From an uncultured Allosphingosinicella sp. (GTDB lineage Bacteria; Pseudomonadota; Alphaproteobacteria; Sphingomonadales; Sphingomonadaceae): a DNA stretch of 64,000 bases. Each line of letters begins with the position of its first letter. The first letter of the stretch is position 1. Shown here in pieces: positions 16,508 to 24,851 of the stretch. The notes beneath the pieces were generated by a model. That model had not been told where the DNA came from and ran no database searches. It saw only the letters and a program-made list of their open reading frames with translations. The stretch lies in contig CAKTCN010000009.1 of assembly GCA_934539295.1 (NCBI GenBank), positions 1 to 64,000 of the forward strand, read 5' to 3'. The position numbers were made by a program, and so were the translations under genes.

Positions 16508-17911
16508 CTATTCGCCAAGTGCCGGATCGTAAGCCAGGTCGATCATGGCCTGGCGTTCGGCCATCGCCCGCTCCCATGCGTGAAGCGCCTGTACATCTGA
16601 CCCATCCGGGCGTGGCCTCAGCGCAATCGGGAGGCGGACGGGGCCGGCGAGGTCGCGTGCGGGCTCGGCGATAGGTAGCGGTGATGCGGGCCTGCCGAGG
16701 TCCATCATCTCGGTCCCGGCGAGCAGCAATCCACCCGTCCCATAGAGCTGGTGATCGCTTGCCTTCGACGGCTCCGGCTGATCGCCCGCCCGCTGTGCGT
16801 AGCCGAGCAAGCCATTGGGCTGGACCATCCCCGCCAGCCCCGCCCAGGCACGCGTCACCCGCGGCAAGTAGGTCGGGCGATCGAGCAGTCCGTGGTTGAT
16901 CCCCCAGGCCAGGGCATAGGTGTAAAAGGCCGAGCCGGTCGATTCCGGCCCCGGCGGATCCAGCGGATCGAGCAGGCTGGTGGTCCACAGTCCGTCGTCG
17001 CGCTGAAGTGCGGCGATGCTGGCCATCATTCTTTGGAACAGGGCGACATAGCGTGGCCTGCTGGGGAAGTCGGCCGGCATGGTATCGAGCAGGCGGGCGA
17101 TGCCGGCCACGACCCAGCCGTTGCCGCGACCCCAAAAGACCGGCTTGCCGTTGCGGGTCTTGCGCGTGACGAACCGTTCGTCACGGAAGAACAGGCCGTG
17201 TTCTTCGGACCAGAGCCGGTCGTGCGTGCGCCACCATTGCACGTCCATCGCCTGAAGGTAGCGCGGATCGCCAGTCTGGCGAGACATGCGGGCATAAACG
17301 GGCGGCGCCATGAACAGCGCGTCGCACCACCACCAGGCGAGCCGCGCAGGCGCCGGGTCGCGGGCGAGGTGCGGCAGTGTGTAATCGAGCCGGCTGCGTA
17401 GGGGAGCGATCTCGCCAGGCTCCCCGCTGCGCGCATGGAGCTCCTGATAAACCTCGCCGATGGCGATGTTGTCGGCATCGAGCAGGTTTCGCGGCGACCA
17501 GCCGCCAAGCAGGCCAAAATTATAATGTTCGGAAACCGCACGCAGGTAAGCGCGCGCGTTGCCGTCGTCCGACACACGCACATAGCGGCCCAGCCCGATC
17601 AAGTAGGTCGCTGCGATCCAGTTGGCGGAGATGCCGCCGGGACGCTGCGCAGGCACATGATGCGGCAACGAGGCGAGCCGTGCCATCTCGGACGCTGCGG
17701 TGTGATCGAGGAGCTTGAGGACGCGCCGGGGGTCGGGCACTTCATCGGGCGCGAAGCGGAGGTCCGCGGGGCTGACTTGATGGGCCGTGCCCGCCACTTG
17801 CTGGGCAGGCTGCGCCAGTGCGGGAGCGCAGATGCTGCCTGGGCCCGCCAATGCAGCGAGCGCAAGCATGCATCTGCTCCCCAGCCGCCTGGTCCCGGTT
17901 CGATCAGCCAT
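16508..17911 (-). CDS. GH88/GH105-family unsaturated glucuronyl/rhamnogalacturonyl hydrolase
   Basis: This 467-residue protein has a signal peptide ending near ALAQPAQ. The body matches glycoside hydrolase families 88/105, which have an alpha/alpha barrel and hydrolyse unsaturated uronyl ends left by pectin or glycan lyases. Visible motifs are the aspartate-bearing LDADNIAIGEVYQEL and WWWCDALFMAPP, then WGRGNGWVVAG and ESTGSAFYTYALAWGI. The neighbouring AraD1-like gene and FadR-type regulator fit sugar-acid use. The C-terminal 40 residues are Pro/Arg-rich and outside the usual domain. Confidence 0.85.
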   Translation of the reverse strand: MADRTGTRRLGSRCMLALAALAGPGSICAPALAQPAQQVAGTAHQVSPADLRFAPDEVPDPRRVLKLLDHTAASEMARLASLPHHVPAQRPGGISANWIAATYLIGLGRYVRVSDDGNARAYLRAVSEHYNFGLLGGWSPRNLLDADNIAIGEVYQELHARSGEPGEIAPLRSRLDYTLPHLARDPAPARLAWWWCDALFMAPPVYARMSRQTGDPRYLQAMDVQWWRTHDRLWSEEHGLFFRDERFVTRKTRNGKPVFWGRGNGWVVAGIARLLDTMPADFPSRPRYVALFQRMMASIAALQRDDGLWTTSLLDPLDPPGPESTGSAFYTYALAWGINHGLLDRPTYLPRVTRAWAGLAGMVQPNGLLGYAQRAGDQPEPSKASDHQLYGTGGLLLAGTEMMDLGRPASPLPIAEPARDLAGPVRLPIALRPRPDGSDVQALHAWERAMAERQAMIDLAYDPALGE

Positions 17912-17992
17912 CAGGTGCCTCCCATCCTGTTTTCGCGAACTTCATGCGACCGCGTCAGGATGTAAACAGGCAAGCTGCGAACGCGGCGACCG

Positions 17993-18985
17993 TCAGAGCG
18001 GCTTCACGACGACGCTCGCCGGACGCGCACGTTCGAGCGGGTTGCGAAGCGGCAGGGTGAACGGCGCGGCCTCGATCTCGAACTCGTCGCCTTCCTCGGT
18101 GCGCAGGCCGTCGCTGAACGACAGGGTCGCGGTACCGAAGAAGTGGACGTGGATGTCGCCGGGGCGGCGGAACAGGTCGTATTTGAAGTGGTGATGTTCG
18201 AGGTTGGCGAGGCTGTGCGACATATTGTCCTCGCCCGACAGGAACGGCTTTTCCCAAATCACCTCGCCTGCGCGGCGAATGCGGCTTGCGCCGCGCACAT
18301 CGGCAGGCGCTTCGCCAACCAGCAATTCGGGGCCGAGGGCCGCCTGGCGCAGCTTCGAATGGGCGAGCCAGAGATAATTGTGCCGTTCGGTCACGTGATC
18401 GCTGAACTCGTTGGCGAGGCACAGGCCGAGGCGATACGGCGTGCCGTCGGGGCCGATGAGGTAAATGCCGGCAAGCTCCGGCTCCTCACCGCCATCCTGC
18501 GCGAAGGCCGGCATGGCGAGCGGCTGTTCCGGACCGACCAGCTGGGTGCCGTCGCCCTTGTAGAACCATTCCGGCTGCTGCCCCACGGTGCCGGCAGCCG
18601 GTTTGCCGCCCGCCACGCCTTCCAGGAACATGCGCATCGAGTCGGTCTGCTTCTCGGCTGCGGCAGCCTCGCGATGCATCTTGTCGCGGCCCTCTGCCGA
18701 TCCGAGATGGGTCAGGCCGGTGCCGGTCATGACGAGGTGCGCCGGATCCTCATGATCGATGGGGGAAAGGAGTTGGCCGTCGGCGAGCGCCTGTGCGAGA
18801 TCGACCTCAGCCCCTTCACCCCGCGCCTCGACTGCCTGGGCCAGCGTCAGGCCGCTTGCGATCGCGTCCAGAGCCAGTGCGCGAACGCTTTCCACGCCGG
18901 GCACGATCACCGACCGGTCCTGGTGGGCGGCGATTACCGAACGGGTGCCATCGGGCGCACGATGCTGCAACAGGCGCAAGCTCAT
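17993..18985 (-). CDS. AraD1-like (GguC/FAH superfamily) sugar-acid protein
   Basis: This 330-residue protein starts MSLRLLQHRAPDGTRSV. Its C-terminal half has the fumarylacetoacetase-like fold: LANEFSDHVTERHNYLWLAH, the acidic SGEDNMSHSLANLEHHHFKYDLF, and PGDIHVHFFGTATLSFSDG. This arrangement fits the AraD1/GguC subfamily found with sugar-acid catabolism genes, in which 2-keto-3-deoxy-L-arabonate dehydratase activity has been reported. The substrate here is not certain. It is divergent from the FadR-type regulator and upstream of the GH105 gene on the same strand. Confidence 0.75.
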   Translation of the reverse strand: MSLRLLQHRAPDGTRSVIAAHQDRSVIVPGVESVRALALDAIASGLTLAQAVEARGEGAEVDLAQALADGQLLSPIDHEDPAHLVMTGTGLTHLGSAEGRDKMHREAAAAEKQTDSMRMFLEGVAGGKPAAGTVGQQPEWFYKGDGTQLVGPEQPLAMPAFAQDGGEEPELAGIYLIGPDGTPYRLGLCLANEFSDHVTERHNYLWLAHSKLRQAALGPELLVGEAPADVRGASRIRRAGEVIWEKPFLSGEDNMSHSLANLEHHHFKYDLFRRPGDIHVHFFGTATLSFSDGLRTEEGDEFEIEAAPFTLPLRNPLERARPASVVVKPL

Positions 18986-19120
18986 TCATCCACTCCTTCA
19001 AACGCGCGGCAGCGTGCCCGCGTGCTAATTCACGACGGCCCGGCACCGATGTGCAGGAACCGCCATTCAGGGATGACGGCCGGTGCCCAGATGAGGTTAA
19101 CGCCCGCTCGTCCCCTGTTT

Positions 19121-19132
19121 TAGTCGGACATA
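19121..19132. promoter_or_regulatory. Candidate FadR/GntR-type operator
   Basis: TAGTCGGACATA contains the core GTC-G-GAC with flanks that resemble FadR-type sites (TGGTCnGACCT). It lies between the divergent AraD1-like gene and the FadR-type regulator gene, 66 bases before the latter. This fits autoregulation and control of the neighbours, but it is a pattern match only. Confidence 0.35.
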
Positions 19133-19197
19133 AAGAGCACCCAAGGCTTAGGCAATCTCTCGTTCCACAGCAGCCAAGCGGCTGTTAGACATGGGTC

Positions 19198-19947
19198 ATG
19201 GACAATGTGACAGGCGAGCCGCACGAGGCGGCGCAACCGGAGCGGCCGCGGCGCGGCACGGGGCGGCGGCTGAACGGCGCGATTGCGCAGAAGCTCGGAT
19301 CCGCCATCGTCTCGGGCCAATATGCGCCGGGCGAACGGCTGGAAGCCGAGGTCGTCATTTCCGAGATGCTCAACGTGTCGCGCAGCGCCTATCGCGAGGC
19401 GGTGCAGGCATTGGCTGCCAAGGGACTGGTGGAAAGCCGGACCAAGGCGGGGACCCGGGTGCTGCCGCGCAGCCGCTGGAACCTGCTGGACCCCGACGTG
19501 CTCGCCTGGGCCTTTACGGGCGAGCCGGACATCGACTTCATTCGCGACCTGTTCGAATTGCGCGCCATCGTGGAGCCCGCGGCTGCCAAGCTTGCGGCAC
19601 AGCGGCGCGATCGCGACGACCTCAAAGCCATGAAGACGGCGTTGACCGCCATGCGCCAGCATTCGTTGGCCACCGAGGCAGGGCGCGCGGCGGATCGCGG
19701 GTTCCACAATGCGATCCTGCAGGCCACCCGCAACGAAGCCCTGGTGACGCTGACCGCCAGCATCGAGGCGGCCGTAAACTGGACCACCCAGTTCAAGCAG
19801 CGCGCACGTGCCCTGCCCCGCAATCCGGTGCCCGATCACATTCGCGTCTATGACGCCATTGCAGCCGGAGATGCCGATGCGGCGAGCGCCGCCATGCAGA
19901 CGTTGATCGACCTGGCGCTGGAGGACACGCGCAGTTCCATGCGCTGA
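19198..19947 (+). CDS. GntR-family regulator, FadR/FCD subfamily
   Basis: This 249-residue protein has an N-terminal winged helix (IAQKLGSAIVSGQYAPGERL, then SEMLNVSRSAYREAVQALAAKGLV) and a C-terminal all-helical FCD ligand domain from about residue 100 (LFELRAIVEPAAAKLAA, RGFHNAILQATRN). The FCD domain usually binds a carboxylic acid through a metal. Members of this group control sugar-acid pathways, which matches the divergent AraD1-like and GH105 genes. A terminator follows at 19981-20002. Confidence 0.9.
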   Translation: MDNVTGEPHEAAQPERPRRGTGRRLNGAIAQKLGSAIVSGQYAPGERLEAEVVISEMLNVSRSAYREAVQALAAKGLVESRTKAGTRVLPRSRWNLLDPDVLAWAFTGEPDIDFIRDLFELRAIVEPAAAKLAAQRRDRDDLKAMKTALTAMRQHSLATEAGRAADRGFHNAILQATRNEALVTLTASIEAAVNWTTQFKQRARALPRNPVPDHIRVYDAIAAGDADAASAAMQTLIDLALEDTRSSMR

Positions 19948-19980
19948 CCCGCCGGCCGCATCTGCGACCGACAAAGAAAA

Positions 19981-20002
19981 GCCCCGGCCAGATGGCCGGG
20001 GC
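19981..20002 (-). terminator. Strong intrinsic terminator
   Basis: GCCCCGGCC pairs with GGCCGGGGC around AGAT. On the minus strand it is followed by TTTTCTTTGT, so it mainly ends the small lipoprotein gene at 20046-20303. It may also stop readthrough from the convergent regulator gene. Confidence 0.88.
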
Positions 20003-20045
20003 TCAAGCTCTTCGAAGTTGCTTCCGGCTGGGCCGGATGAGCGAC

Positions 20046-20303
20046 TTAGAGGCCGTTGGTCGCGTTCACGTCCGTCGACACGTTCAGGTCGGTCACGTTC
20101 GCGTCCGTGGTCATGTTCATGTCGGTGGCGTTCATGTCCATGTTCATGTCCATGTTCATGTCCGTGCTGAAGTTGTCAGCGAGCGGATCAGCGAGGTTCA
20201 CGTCCTCGATCGCCGACACGTTGTTCTCGGCTTCCTCACCGCCGCCGCAAGCTGCGAGAGCCAGCGTGGTGGCCGCAGCCAGAGCAATCGAAACTTTCCT
20301 CAT
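20046..20303 (-). CDS. Small lipoprotein with Asp/Asn/Met/Thr-rich tail
   Basis: This 85-residue protein has a clear lipoprotein signal (MRKVSIALAAATTLALAACG, with the cysteine followed by GGGEE). Its tail, rich in Asp, Asn, Met and Thr, repeats short units such as DMNMDMN and DANVTDLNVSTDVN. No domain is recognised. A similar protein lies at 51385-51693: same lipobox plus GGGE start, different tail. The ATG at 20303 begins the signal. A strong terminator follows and a CtrA-like site lies about 170 bases upstream. Confidence 0.78.
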   Translation of the reverse strand: MRKVSIALAAATTLALAACGGGEEAENNVSAIEDVNLADPLADNFSTDMNMDMNMDMNATDMNMTTDANVTDLNVSTDVNATNGL

Positions 20304-20471
20304 GAGGTAACCCCTTAATGCGCAGAATTGCAGCGTCATGGGATACACTTGGCGCCGCCGCGAGCAATGCTGCTGCGCACAAGCCCGCGACATTTGGAAC
20401 AATATTCCTCTGCAGCGGCCAAGTCGAACAAAGCTTGCCGCGCCATGACGTAGAAGTTTTTTCCGGTTAGC

Positions 20472-20487
20472 TTAAGCCGCGCTTAAC
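20472..20487. promoter_or_regulatory. CtrA-like full site (TTAA-N7-TTAAC)
   Basis: TTAAGCCGCGCTTAAC matches the TTAA-N7-TTAA(C) consensus of CtrA exactly, with the extra C. It lies between two minus-strand lipoprotein genes: 36 bases downstream of the one ending at 20523 and about 170 bases upstream of the one starting at 20303. This is a pattern match only. Confidence 0.45.
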
Positions 20488-20522
20488 GGCGCCCGCACTC
20501 GAATCAGAGCGTGGGCACACCG

Positions 20523-20789
20523 TCAGCACTGCCGCGCGGCGTCGTAGACCCGGTCGCCACGCTCGTCGACGCGGTAACAACGCGCATATTGATCCTTGTA
20601 CCAGCGATCGGTGCCGGTGGTGGCGATGCCCGCCACGCCCGCGGTGGCGGCCGGCGCGGGCGCAGGTGCCGGTGGGGCGACGGGCGCCTGAACGGGGGCC
20701 GGTGGGGCGACGGGTTCGGCCGGCACAACCGCGCAACCTCCCATGGAGGCGGCAAACACGAGCACGACCGCCGGTTTGAAAAGCTTCAT
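20523..20789 (-). CDS. Small Pro/Ala-rich lipoprotein
   Basis: This 88-residue protein starts [19 protein letters not shown], a lipoprotein signal with lipobox MGGC. The middle is a Pro/Ala/Val linker (repeats of VAPPAP) that could span peptidoglycan. The C-terminus is a short conserved-looking unit, [20 protein letters not shown]. An AAGGAG ribosome site lies six bases before the ATG. It is divergent from ispH. The reading frame stays open far upstream through antisense of ispH, which is not coding. The function is unknown. Confidence 0.72.
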   Translation of the reverse strand: MKLFKPAVVLVFAASMGGCAVVPAEPVAPPAPVQAPVAPPAPAPAPAATAGVAGIATTGTDRWYKDQYARCYRVDERGDRVYDAARQC

Positions 20790-20888
20790 AGCTACTCCTT
20801 CACTTTCGCGTCTGTTACCATCGGGTGCCGCACAAGGGAAACACGAGGCGGCTTCCGCCCCTGCCTGCAATGTCGTAGAGGCCTGTCC

Positions 20889-21836
20889 ATGTCCTCCAAA
20901 ACACCGATGAAGCTGCTGATCGCCGCGCCCCGCGGCTTCTGCGCCGGCGTCGACCGCGCCATTCGGATCGTCGAACTTGCGATCGAGAAATATGGCGCCC
21001 CTGTCTATGTGCGGCACGAGATCGTGCACAACAAATATGTGGTGGACAGCCTTCGCGCGAAGGGCGCCATCTTCGTTCCCGAACTGGACCATGTGCCGGA
21101 TGATGCTCCCGTCGTCTTCTCCGCCCATGGCGTGCCGAAGGCGGTGCCGGCCAAGGCGGAGGAGCGCGGCCTCGAATATCTGGATGCCACCTGCCCGCTC
21201 GTGTCCAAGGTGCATCGCCAGGCGGAGCGGCTGGTGGAGAAGGGCCGGCACATCCTGTTCATCGGCCATGCCGGCCATCCCGAAGTGATCGGGACGTTCG
21301 GCCAGGTGCCTGATGGCGGCATGACCCTGGTCGAGGACGCTGCGGGCGCAGAGACGGTGGAGGTCGGGGATGCCGAGAATTTGGCCTTCCTGACGCAGAC
21401 GACGCTCTCGGTGGACGATACGGCCGAGATCATCGCGATCCTGCAGCGCCGCTTCCCATCGATCCTGGCGCCGCGTGGCGAGGACATTTGCTATGCGACA
21501 TCGAACCGGCAGGCGGCCGTGAAGGCGATCGCGCGCATGAGCGACATCGTGCTGGTGATCGGCGCACCGAACAGCTCCAATTCGGTGCGCTTGGTCGAAA
21601 CTGCACAGCGCGAGGGTGCTCGGGGTCAGCTGGTAGGCCGGGCGAGCGAGATCGACCTGGGCTGGTTCGAAGGTGCATCCACGATCGGCATCACGGCGGG
21701 TGCATCGGCCCCGGAAGTGCTGGTGCGCGAGGTGGTGGACCTGCTTGCCGAGCATTTCGACGTAACGGAAGAACAGCCCGAGGGCATGGAAGAGAATATG
21801 ATCTTCAAGCTGCCGGCCAAGCTTCAAGCCGCCTGA
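20889..21836 (+). CDS. ispH: 4-hydroxy-3-methylbut-2-enyl diphosphate reductase
   Basis: This 315-residue iron-sulfur enzyme is the last step of the non-mevalonate isoprenoid pathway, making IPP and DMAPP. The three cluster cysteines are in [24 protein letters not shown] and [11 protein letters not shown]. Substrate residues appear in [15 protein letters not shown] and the [10 protein letters not shown] loop. A second ATG at 20907 could also start the protein. rnhA follows after 12 bases and is probably cotranscribed. Confidence 0.96.
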   Translation: MSSKTPMKLLIAAPRGFCAGVDRAIRIVELAIEKYGAPVYVRHEIVHNKYVVDSLRAKGAIFVPELDHVPDDAPVVFSAHGVPKAVPAKAEERGLEYLDATCPLVSKVHRQAERLVEKGRHILFIGHAGHPEVIGTFGQVPDGGMTLVEDAAGAETVEVGDAENLAFLTQTTLSVDDTAEIIAILQRRFPSILAPRGEDICYATSNRQAAVKAIARMSDIVLVIGAPNSSNSVRLVETAQREGARGQLVGRASEIDLGWFEGASTIGITAGASAPEVLVREVVDLLAEHFDVTEEQPEGMEENMIFKLPAKLQAA

Positions 21837-21848
21837 GCAATTCGCCAC

Positions 21849-22298
21849 GTGACACAGGTCGAAATCTACACGGACGGCGCGTGCAAGGGGAATCCGGGGC
21901 CGGGCGGCTGGGGCGCGGTGATCCGATCGGGCGCGCACGAGAAGGAATTGTCGGGCGGCGAGCCTGCGACCACCAATAATCGCATGGAATTGCTGGCGGC
22001 GATCCGCGCGCTCGAAGCACTGACGCGGCCGTGCGACGTCGACCTTTATACCGACAGCGTCTATGTGCGCGACGGCATCACCAAGTGGGTCCATGGATGG
22101 CGCCGCAACGGCTGGCGCACCGCCAGCAAGGCGCCGGTCAAGAATACCGAATTGTGGCAGGCGCTGCTGGAGGCTGTCGCCCCGCATAAGGTGAACTGGC
22201 ACTGGGTGAAGGGTCATGCCGGCCATCCGGAAAACGAACGTGCGGACCGCCTCGCCTGCGAGGCCGCCATTCAGTTCATGAAGCGGCCCGGCGCGTAG
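21849..22298 (+). CDS. rnhA: Ribonuclease HI
   Basis: This 149-residue enzyme cuts the RNA strand of RNA-DNA hybrids. The catalytic acidic residues are in [16 protein letters not shown] (Asp), [10 protein letters not shown] (Glu), YTDSVYV (Asp) and [11 protein letters not shown] (Asp). It starts with GTG at 21849. The last 28 bases overlap the convergent FAD oxidoreductase gene. Confidence 0.96.
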   Translation: MTQVEIYTDGACKGNPGPGGWGAVIRSGAHEKELSGGEPATTNNRMELLAAIRALEALTRPCDVDLYTDSVYVRDGITKWVHGWRRNGWRTASKAPVKNTELWQALLEAVAPHKVNWHWVKGHAGHPENERADRLACEAAIQFMKRPGA

Positions 22299-23383
22299 GG
22301 CGCGGGATCGATCCCGACGACCATCGGATCGGCTGCGTTGCCAAGCAGCAAGGCGGCCGCGATCTTGGCTGCAGCAGGCGCCGTCTGGATGCCGAAACCG
22401 CCCTGGCCCGCGAACCAAAAGAAGCCGGAAACATCGGTCGCGAAGCCATAAACGGGCAAGCGGTCCGGCGCGAAACTCCTGAGCCCGGCCCAGCTGCGCT
22501 CCACCCGTTCCACGCGCCAGTCGACCAGCTGCTCCAGCCAGTGGATGGCGGTTGCGACATCCACTTCGTCCGGCGCGCAATCGCCGGCCTCGCACGGCGT
22601 CTCGTCATGCGGGCTGAGCCACAGGCGGCCGCTCTCCGGCTTGAAATAGAAGCGGCCGAGCGCGTCCATGACGAGCGGCAATCCAGGATCTGCGGGCGGA
22701 GACACGCGAACCTGCGCCACGGTACGGCGAAACGGCCGGATGCCGATCGGCATCGCACCGCACAGGGCTGCCACATCGTCGGCCCATGCGCCGGCGGCGT
22801 TGACGAGAATGTCCGCCTGGAAGCTGCCTGCCGCCGTCTCGACCCGCCAAGCAGACCCGACCCGCGCCGCCGAGCGAAGCTGCCCGGACGTGACGAGCCG
22901 CGCTCCGCTTCGTCGGGCCTGGCGGAGATATGCACCATGCAGCGCCGCGACATCGATGTCCTTGCAACTCGGCTCGGCGATGCCGTGGTCCCAGCCAGCT
23001 TTGAGGCCCGGCAGCGCTGCCGAAAGCCCCGCGCGATCGACCTTCTCCAACGACACCGCTGTTCCACTGAACTCGCCCGCAAGCGCCACGAGGGCGTGCA
23101 TTCCCTCATCCTGCGCAACATGGAGCGCACCGCGTGGACCGAGAAGCGAATGGCCGCAAAAGTCCGCCGACGGGTTCGCCAGAAAGTCGTAGGAGGCAGT
23201 GGTCAGCGGCTGCACGAGCGGTCCGCCATAGGTTTCCGACCAGAAGGCAGCGGATCGGCCGGTGGAATGGTATCCGGGCTGATCCTCCGCCTCCAGCAGC
23301 AGCACGGACGCATGCGGTGCCAATTCGGCAGCAAGGCTTGCGCCGGCCATGCCCGCACCGACGATAGCCACGTTGTAATGCAT
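22271..23383 (-). CDS. FAD-dependent oxidoreductase (DAO family)
   Basis: This 370-residue flavoprotein begins with the dinucleotide-binding motif [17 protein letters not shown] and ends with [20 protein letters not shown], typical of the D-amino-acid/glycine oxidase (DAO) family. The [19 protein letters not shown] segment resembles members acting on glycine-type amines or D-amino acids. The substrate is not certain. Its start overlaps the stop of the lipase gene upstream (ATGA at 23383), so both are one unit. The 3' end overlaps rnhA by 28 bases. Confidence 0.85.
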   Translation of the reverse strand: MHYNVAIVGAGMAGASLAAELAPHASVLLLEAEDQPGYHSTGRSAAFWSETYGGPLVQPLTTASYDFLANPSADFCGHSLLGPRGALHVAQDEGMHALVALAGEFSGTAVSLEKVDRAGLSAALPGLKAGWDHGIAEPSCKDIDVAALHGAYLRQARRSGARLVTSGQLRSAARVGSAWRVETAAGSFQADILVNAAGAWADDVAALCGAMPIGIRPFRRTVAQVRVSPPADPGLPLVMDALGRFYFKPESGRLWLSPHDETPCEAGDCAPDEVDVATAIHWLEQLVDWRVERVERSWAGLRSFAPDRLPVYGFATDVSGFFWFAGQGGFGIQTAPAAAKIAAALLLGNAADPMVVGIDPAPYAPGRFMN

Positions 23384-24294
23384 CAGCGCGGCGCCGCTCG
23401 ATTGAGGAAGTCGTCGATCAAGCGAAACGTCTCCAGCCGGACAGGATCCTCCTCGCGCAGGATTTCGTGCGCGGCATCGCGGAACATGTGCAGTTCGGCA
23501 TCCGGGATGAGCCGCGCCGCGCGCCGGATGGCGGGCGCGCTCACCAGACGGTCAGCATCGGTGCCGATGAGGAAGGTGGGCGTCTTCACGCGGGCGAGTT
23601 GTTCCGCGTCCAATCTGGCCATGGATCCGAATGCAGCGTTGATCCACCCCCAACTGGGTGGGCCGAGACGGTAGCCGGGCTCCCGCTCGTACCACCAGGC
23701 CTCGTCCTCGTAACGGTCGATCGAAGATGTGAGAAAGGCCTGACGCCCGACCCGCGGAGCGGTCGGCATCTCTCGAATGAGCCGTGAGGCAAGGCTTGCA
23801 ACGGGCGGGCCGAGCCATTCAGGCAAGGGTGACGTGTTGATGCCCAGCATGGGGGCGCTCAGCACGGTGGCATCGACCTGGGGCAGGTGTTCGGCCAGCA
23901 GGCGCAGCGTCAGGTGCCCGCCCATGGAGTGGCCGATCAGCACATGAGGGGCAGGCGTCCCCGCGATCCACAGGCCGACGATCGCGGCCAGATCGTCGAC
24001 CAGCGGATCGAGACTGGACAGATTCCCGCCGATGATGCTGCCGCGTGAGTCCCCCTGCCCGCGCCAGTCAAAGCTCGTGACGTTCCACCCACGCCGGTGC
24101 CAGTGGCCGAGCGCCTCCAGATATTTCTCCACGAAGTCGCCGCGACCATTGGCGAACAGGATGCTTCCACGCGCGCCTTCGAAGTCCGATTGAAGCCAGT
24201 CCATGCGGCGGATGGACCAGCCGTCGCCTGCCGCCCAGCGGCTGAAGCTGGCGCCCCGGGGATGCGCGCGCCGGTCGAGAGGCTGGATGTCCAT
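23383..24294 (-). CDS. Serine aminopeptidase/monoacylglycerol lipase-type alpha/beta hydrolase
   Basis: This 303-residue cytoplasmic protein of the Hydrolase_4 type (lysophospholipase/monoacylglycerol lipase-like) has SILFANGRGDFVEKYLEALG, the segment SFDWRGQGDS, the nucleophile in LIGHSMGGHLTLRL, the aspartate in FLIGTDADRLV, and the histidine in FRDAAHEILRE. It is joined to the following FAD oxidoreductase gene by a start/stop overlap. Its 5' end lies 47 bases from the divergent pilus operon. Confidence 0.86.
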   Translation of the reverse strand: MDIQPLDRRAHPRGASFSRWAAGDGWSIRRMDWLQSDFEGARGSILFANGRGDFVEKYLEALGHWHRRGWNVTSFDWRGQGDSRGSIIGGNLSSLDPLVDDLAAIVGLWIAGTPAPHVLIGHSMGGHLTLRLLAEHLPQVDATVLSAPMLGINTSPLPEWLGPPVASLASRLIREMPTAPRVGRQAFLTSSIDRYEDEAWWYEREPGYRLGPPSWGWINAAFGSMARLDAEQLARVKTPTFLIGTDADRLVSAPAIRRAARLIPDAELHMFRDAAHEILREEDPVRLETFRLIDDFLNRAAPR

Positions 24295-24341
24295 GGGCGC
24301 TGGTTACGGTTTGGAAAGCAGTGGCGTCTAGAGGCGATCGC

Positions 24342-24806
24342 ATGTCGACCCCGCCCGCGATCCTGCTTGCCGTGCTTGCGATCCTCCTGTTCGCCGCTGC
24401 GTCATGGGATCTGCGCTGCCGGCAGATACCCAACCTGCTGAACGCAGGCATCGCTCTCCTCGCCATCATCTTCTGGCTTTCACTGGGATTGTCCGTGTGG
24501 CCGGACATGCTTGTGCGGCTGGCGGTCGGCGTGGGTCTGTTCGCTGTGTTCGCCGCACTCTTCTACCTCGGCATGATGGGCGGCGGCGACGTCAAGCTGA
24601 TCGCTGCGCTGTCATTGTGGCTGCCACCGCTGGCCGTGATCCCGCTTCTGACGATCATGGCGATTGTGGGCGGCATCCTGACCCTCATCATGCTGGTGCG
24701 CGCGCGGCTCGCCAATGCGGGCACGCCCGAGATCCCTTATGGGGTCGCGATCGCCTTTGCGGGCTTGTGGATGATTGCCGAACCGATTTTTAACCATTTT
24801 GCTTGA
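24342..24806 (+). CDS. cpaA: Prepilin peptidase CpaA/TadV
   Basis: This 154-residue membrane aspartic peptidase is short and lacks the methyltransferase half of PilD, as is usual for TadV/CpaA. The two catalytic aspartates are Asp23 in SWDLRCRQIPN and Asp83 in MMGGGDVKL. It cleaves the leader of Flp pilins. I chose the ATG at 24342, which has a GAGG site; a GTG at 24321 is possible. It opens the pilus operon, but no Flp pilin gene lies upstream, where it is usually found. Confidence 0.9.
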   Translation: MSTPPAILLAVLAILLFAAASWDLRCRQIPNLLNAGIALLAIIFWLSLGLSVWPDMLVRLAVGVGLFAVFAALFYLGMMGGGDVKLIAALSLWLPPLAVIPLLTIMAIVGGILTLIMLVRARLANAGTPEIPYGVAIAFAGLWMIAEPIFNHFA

Positions 24807-24851
24807 TGATCATCTTCGTCCTCACGAGTTCCCTAGGAGGCGAGTAGCGCC

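Noticed and set aside
20523..22595. A 690-codon open frame on the minus strand through ispH and rnhA
   Set aside because: Only its last 88 codons (from 20789) have a signal peptide and a ribosome site. The rest is antisense of ispH/rnhA, where high GC removes stops.
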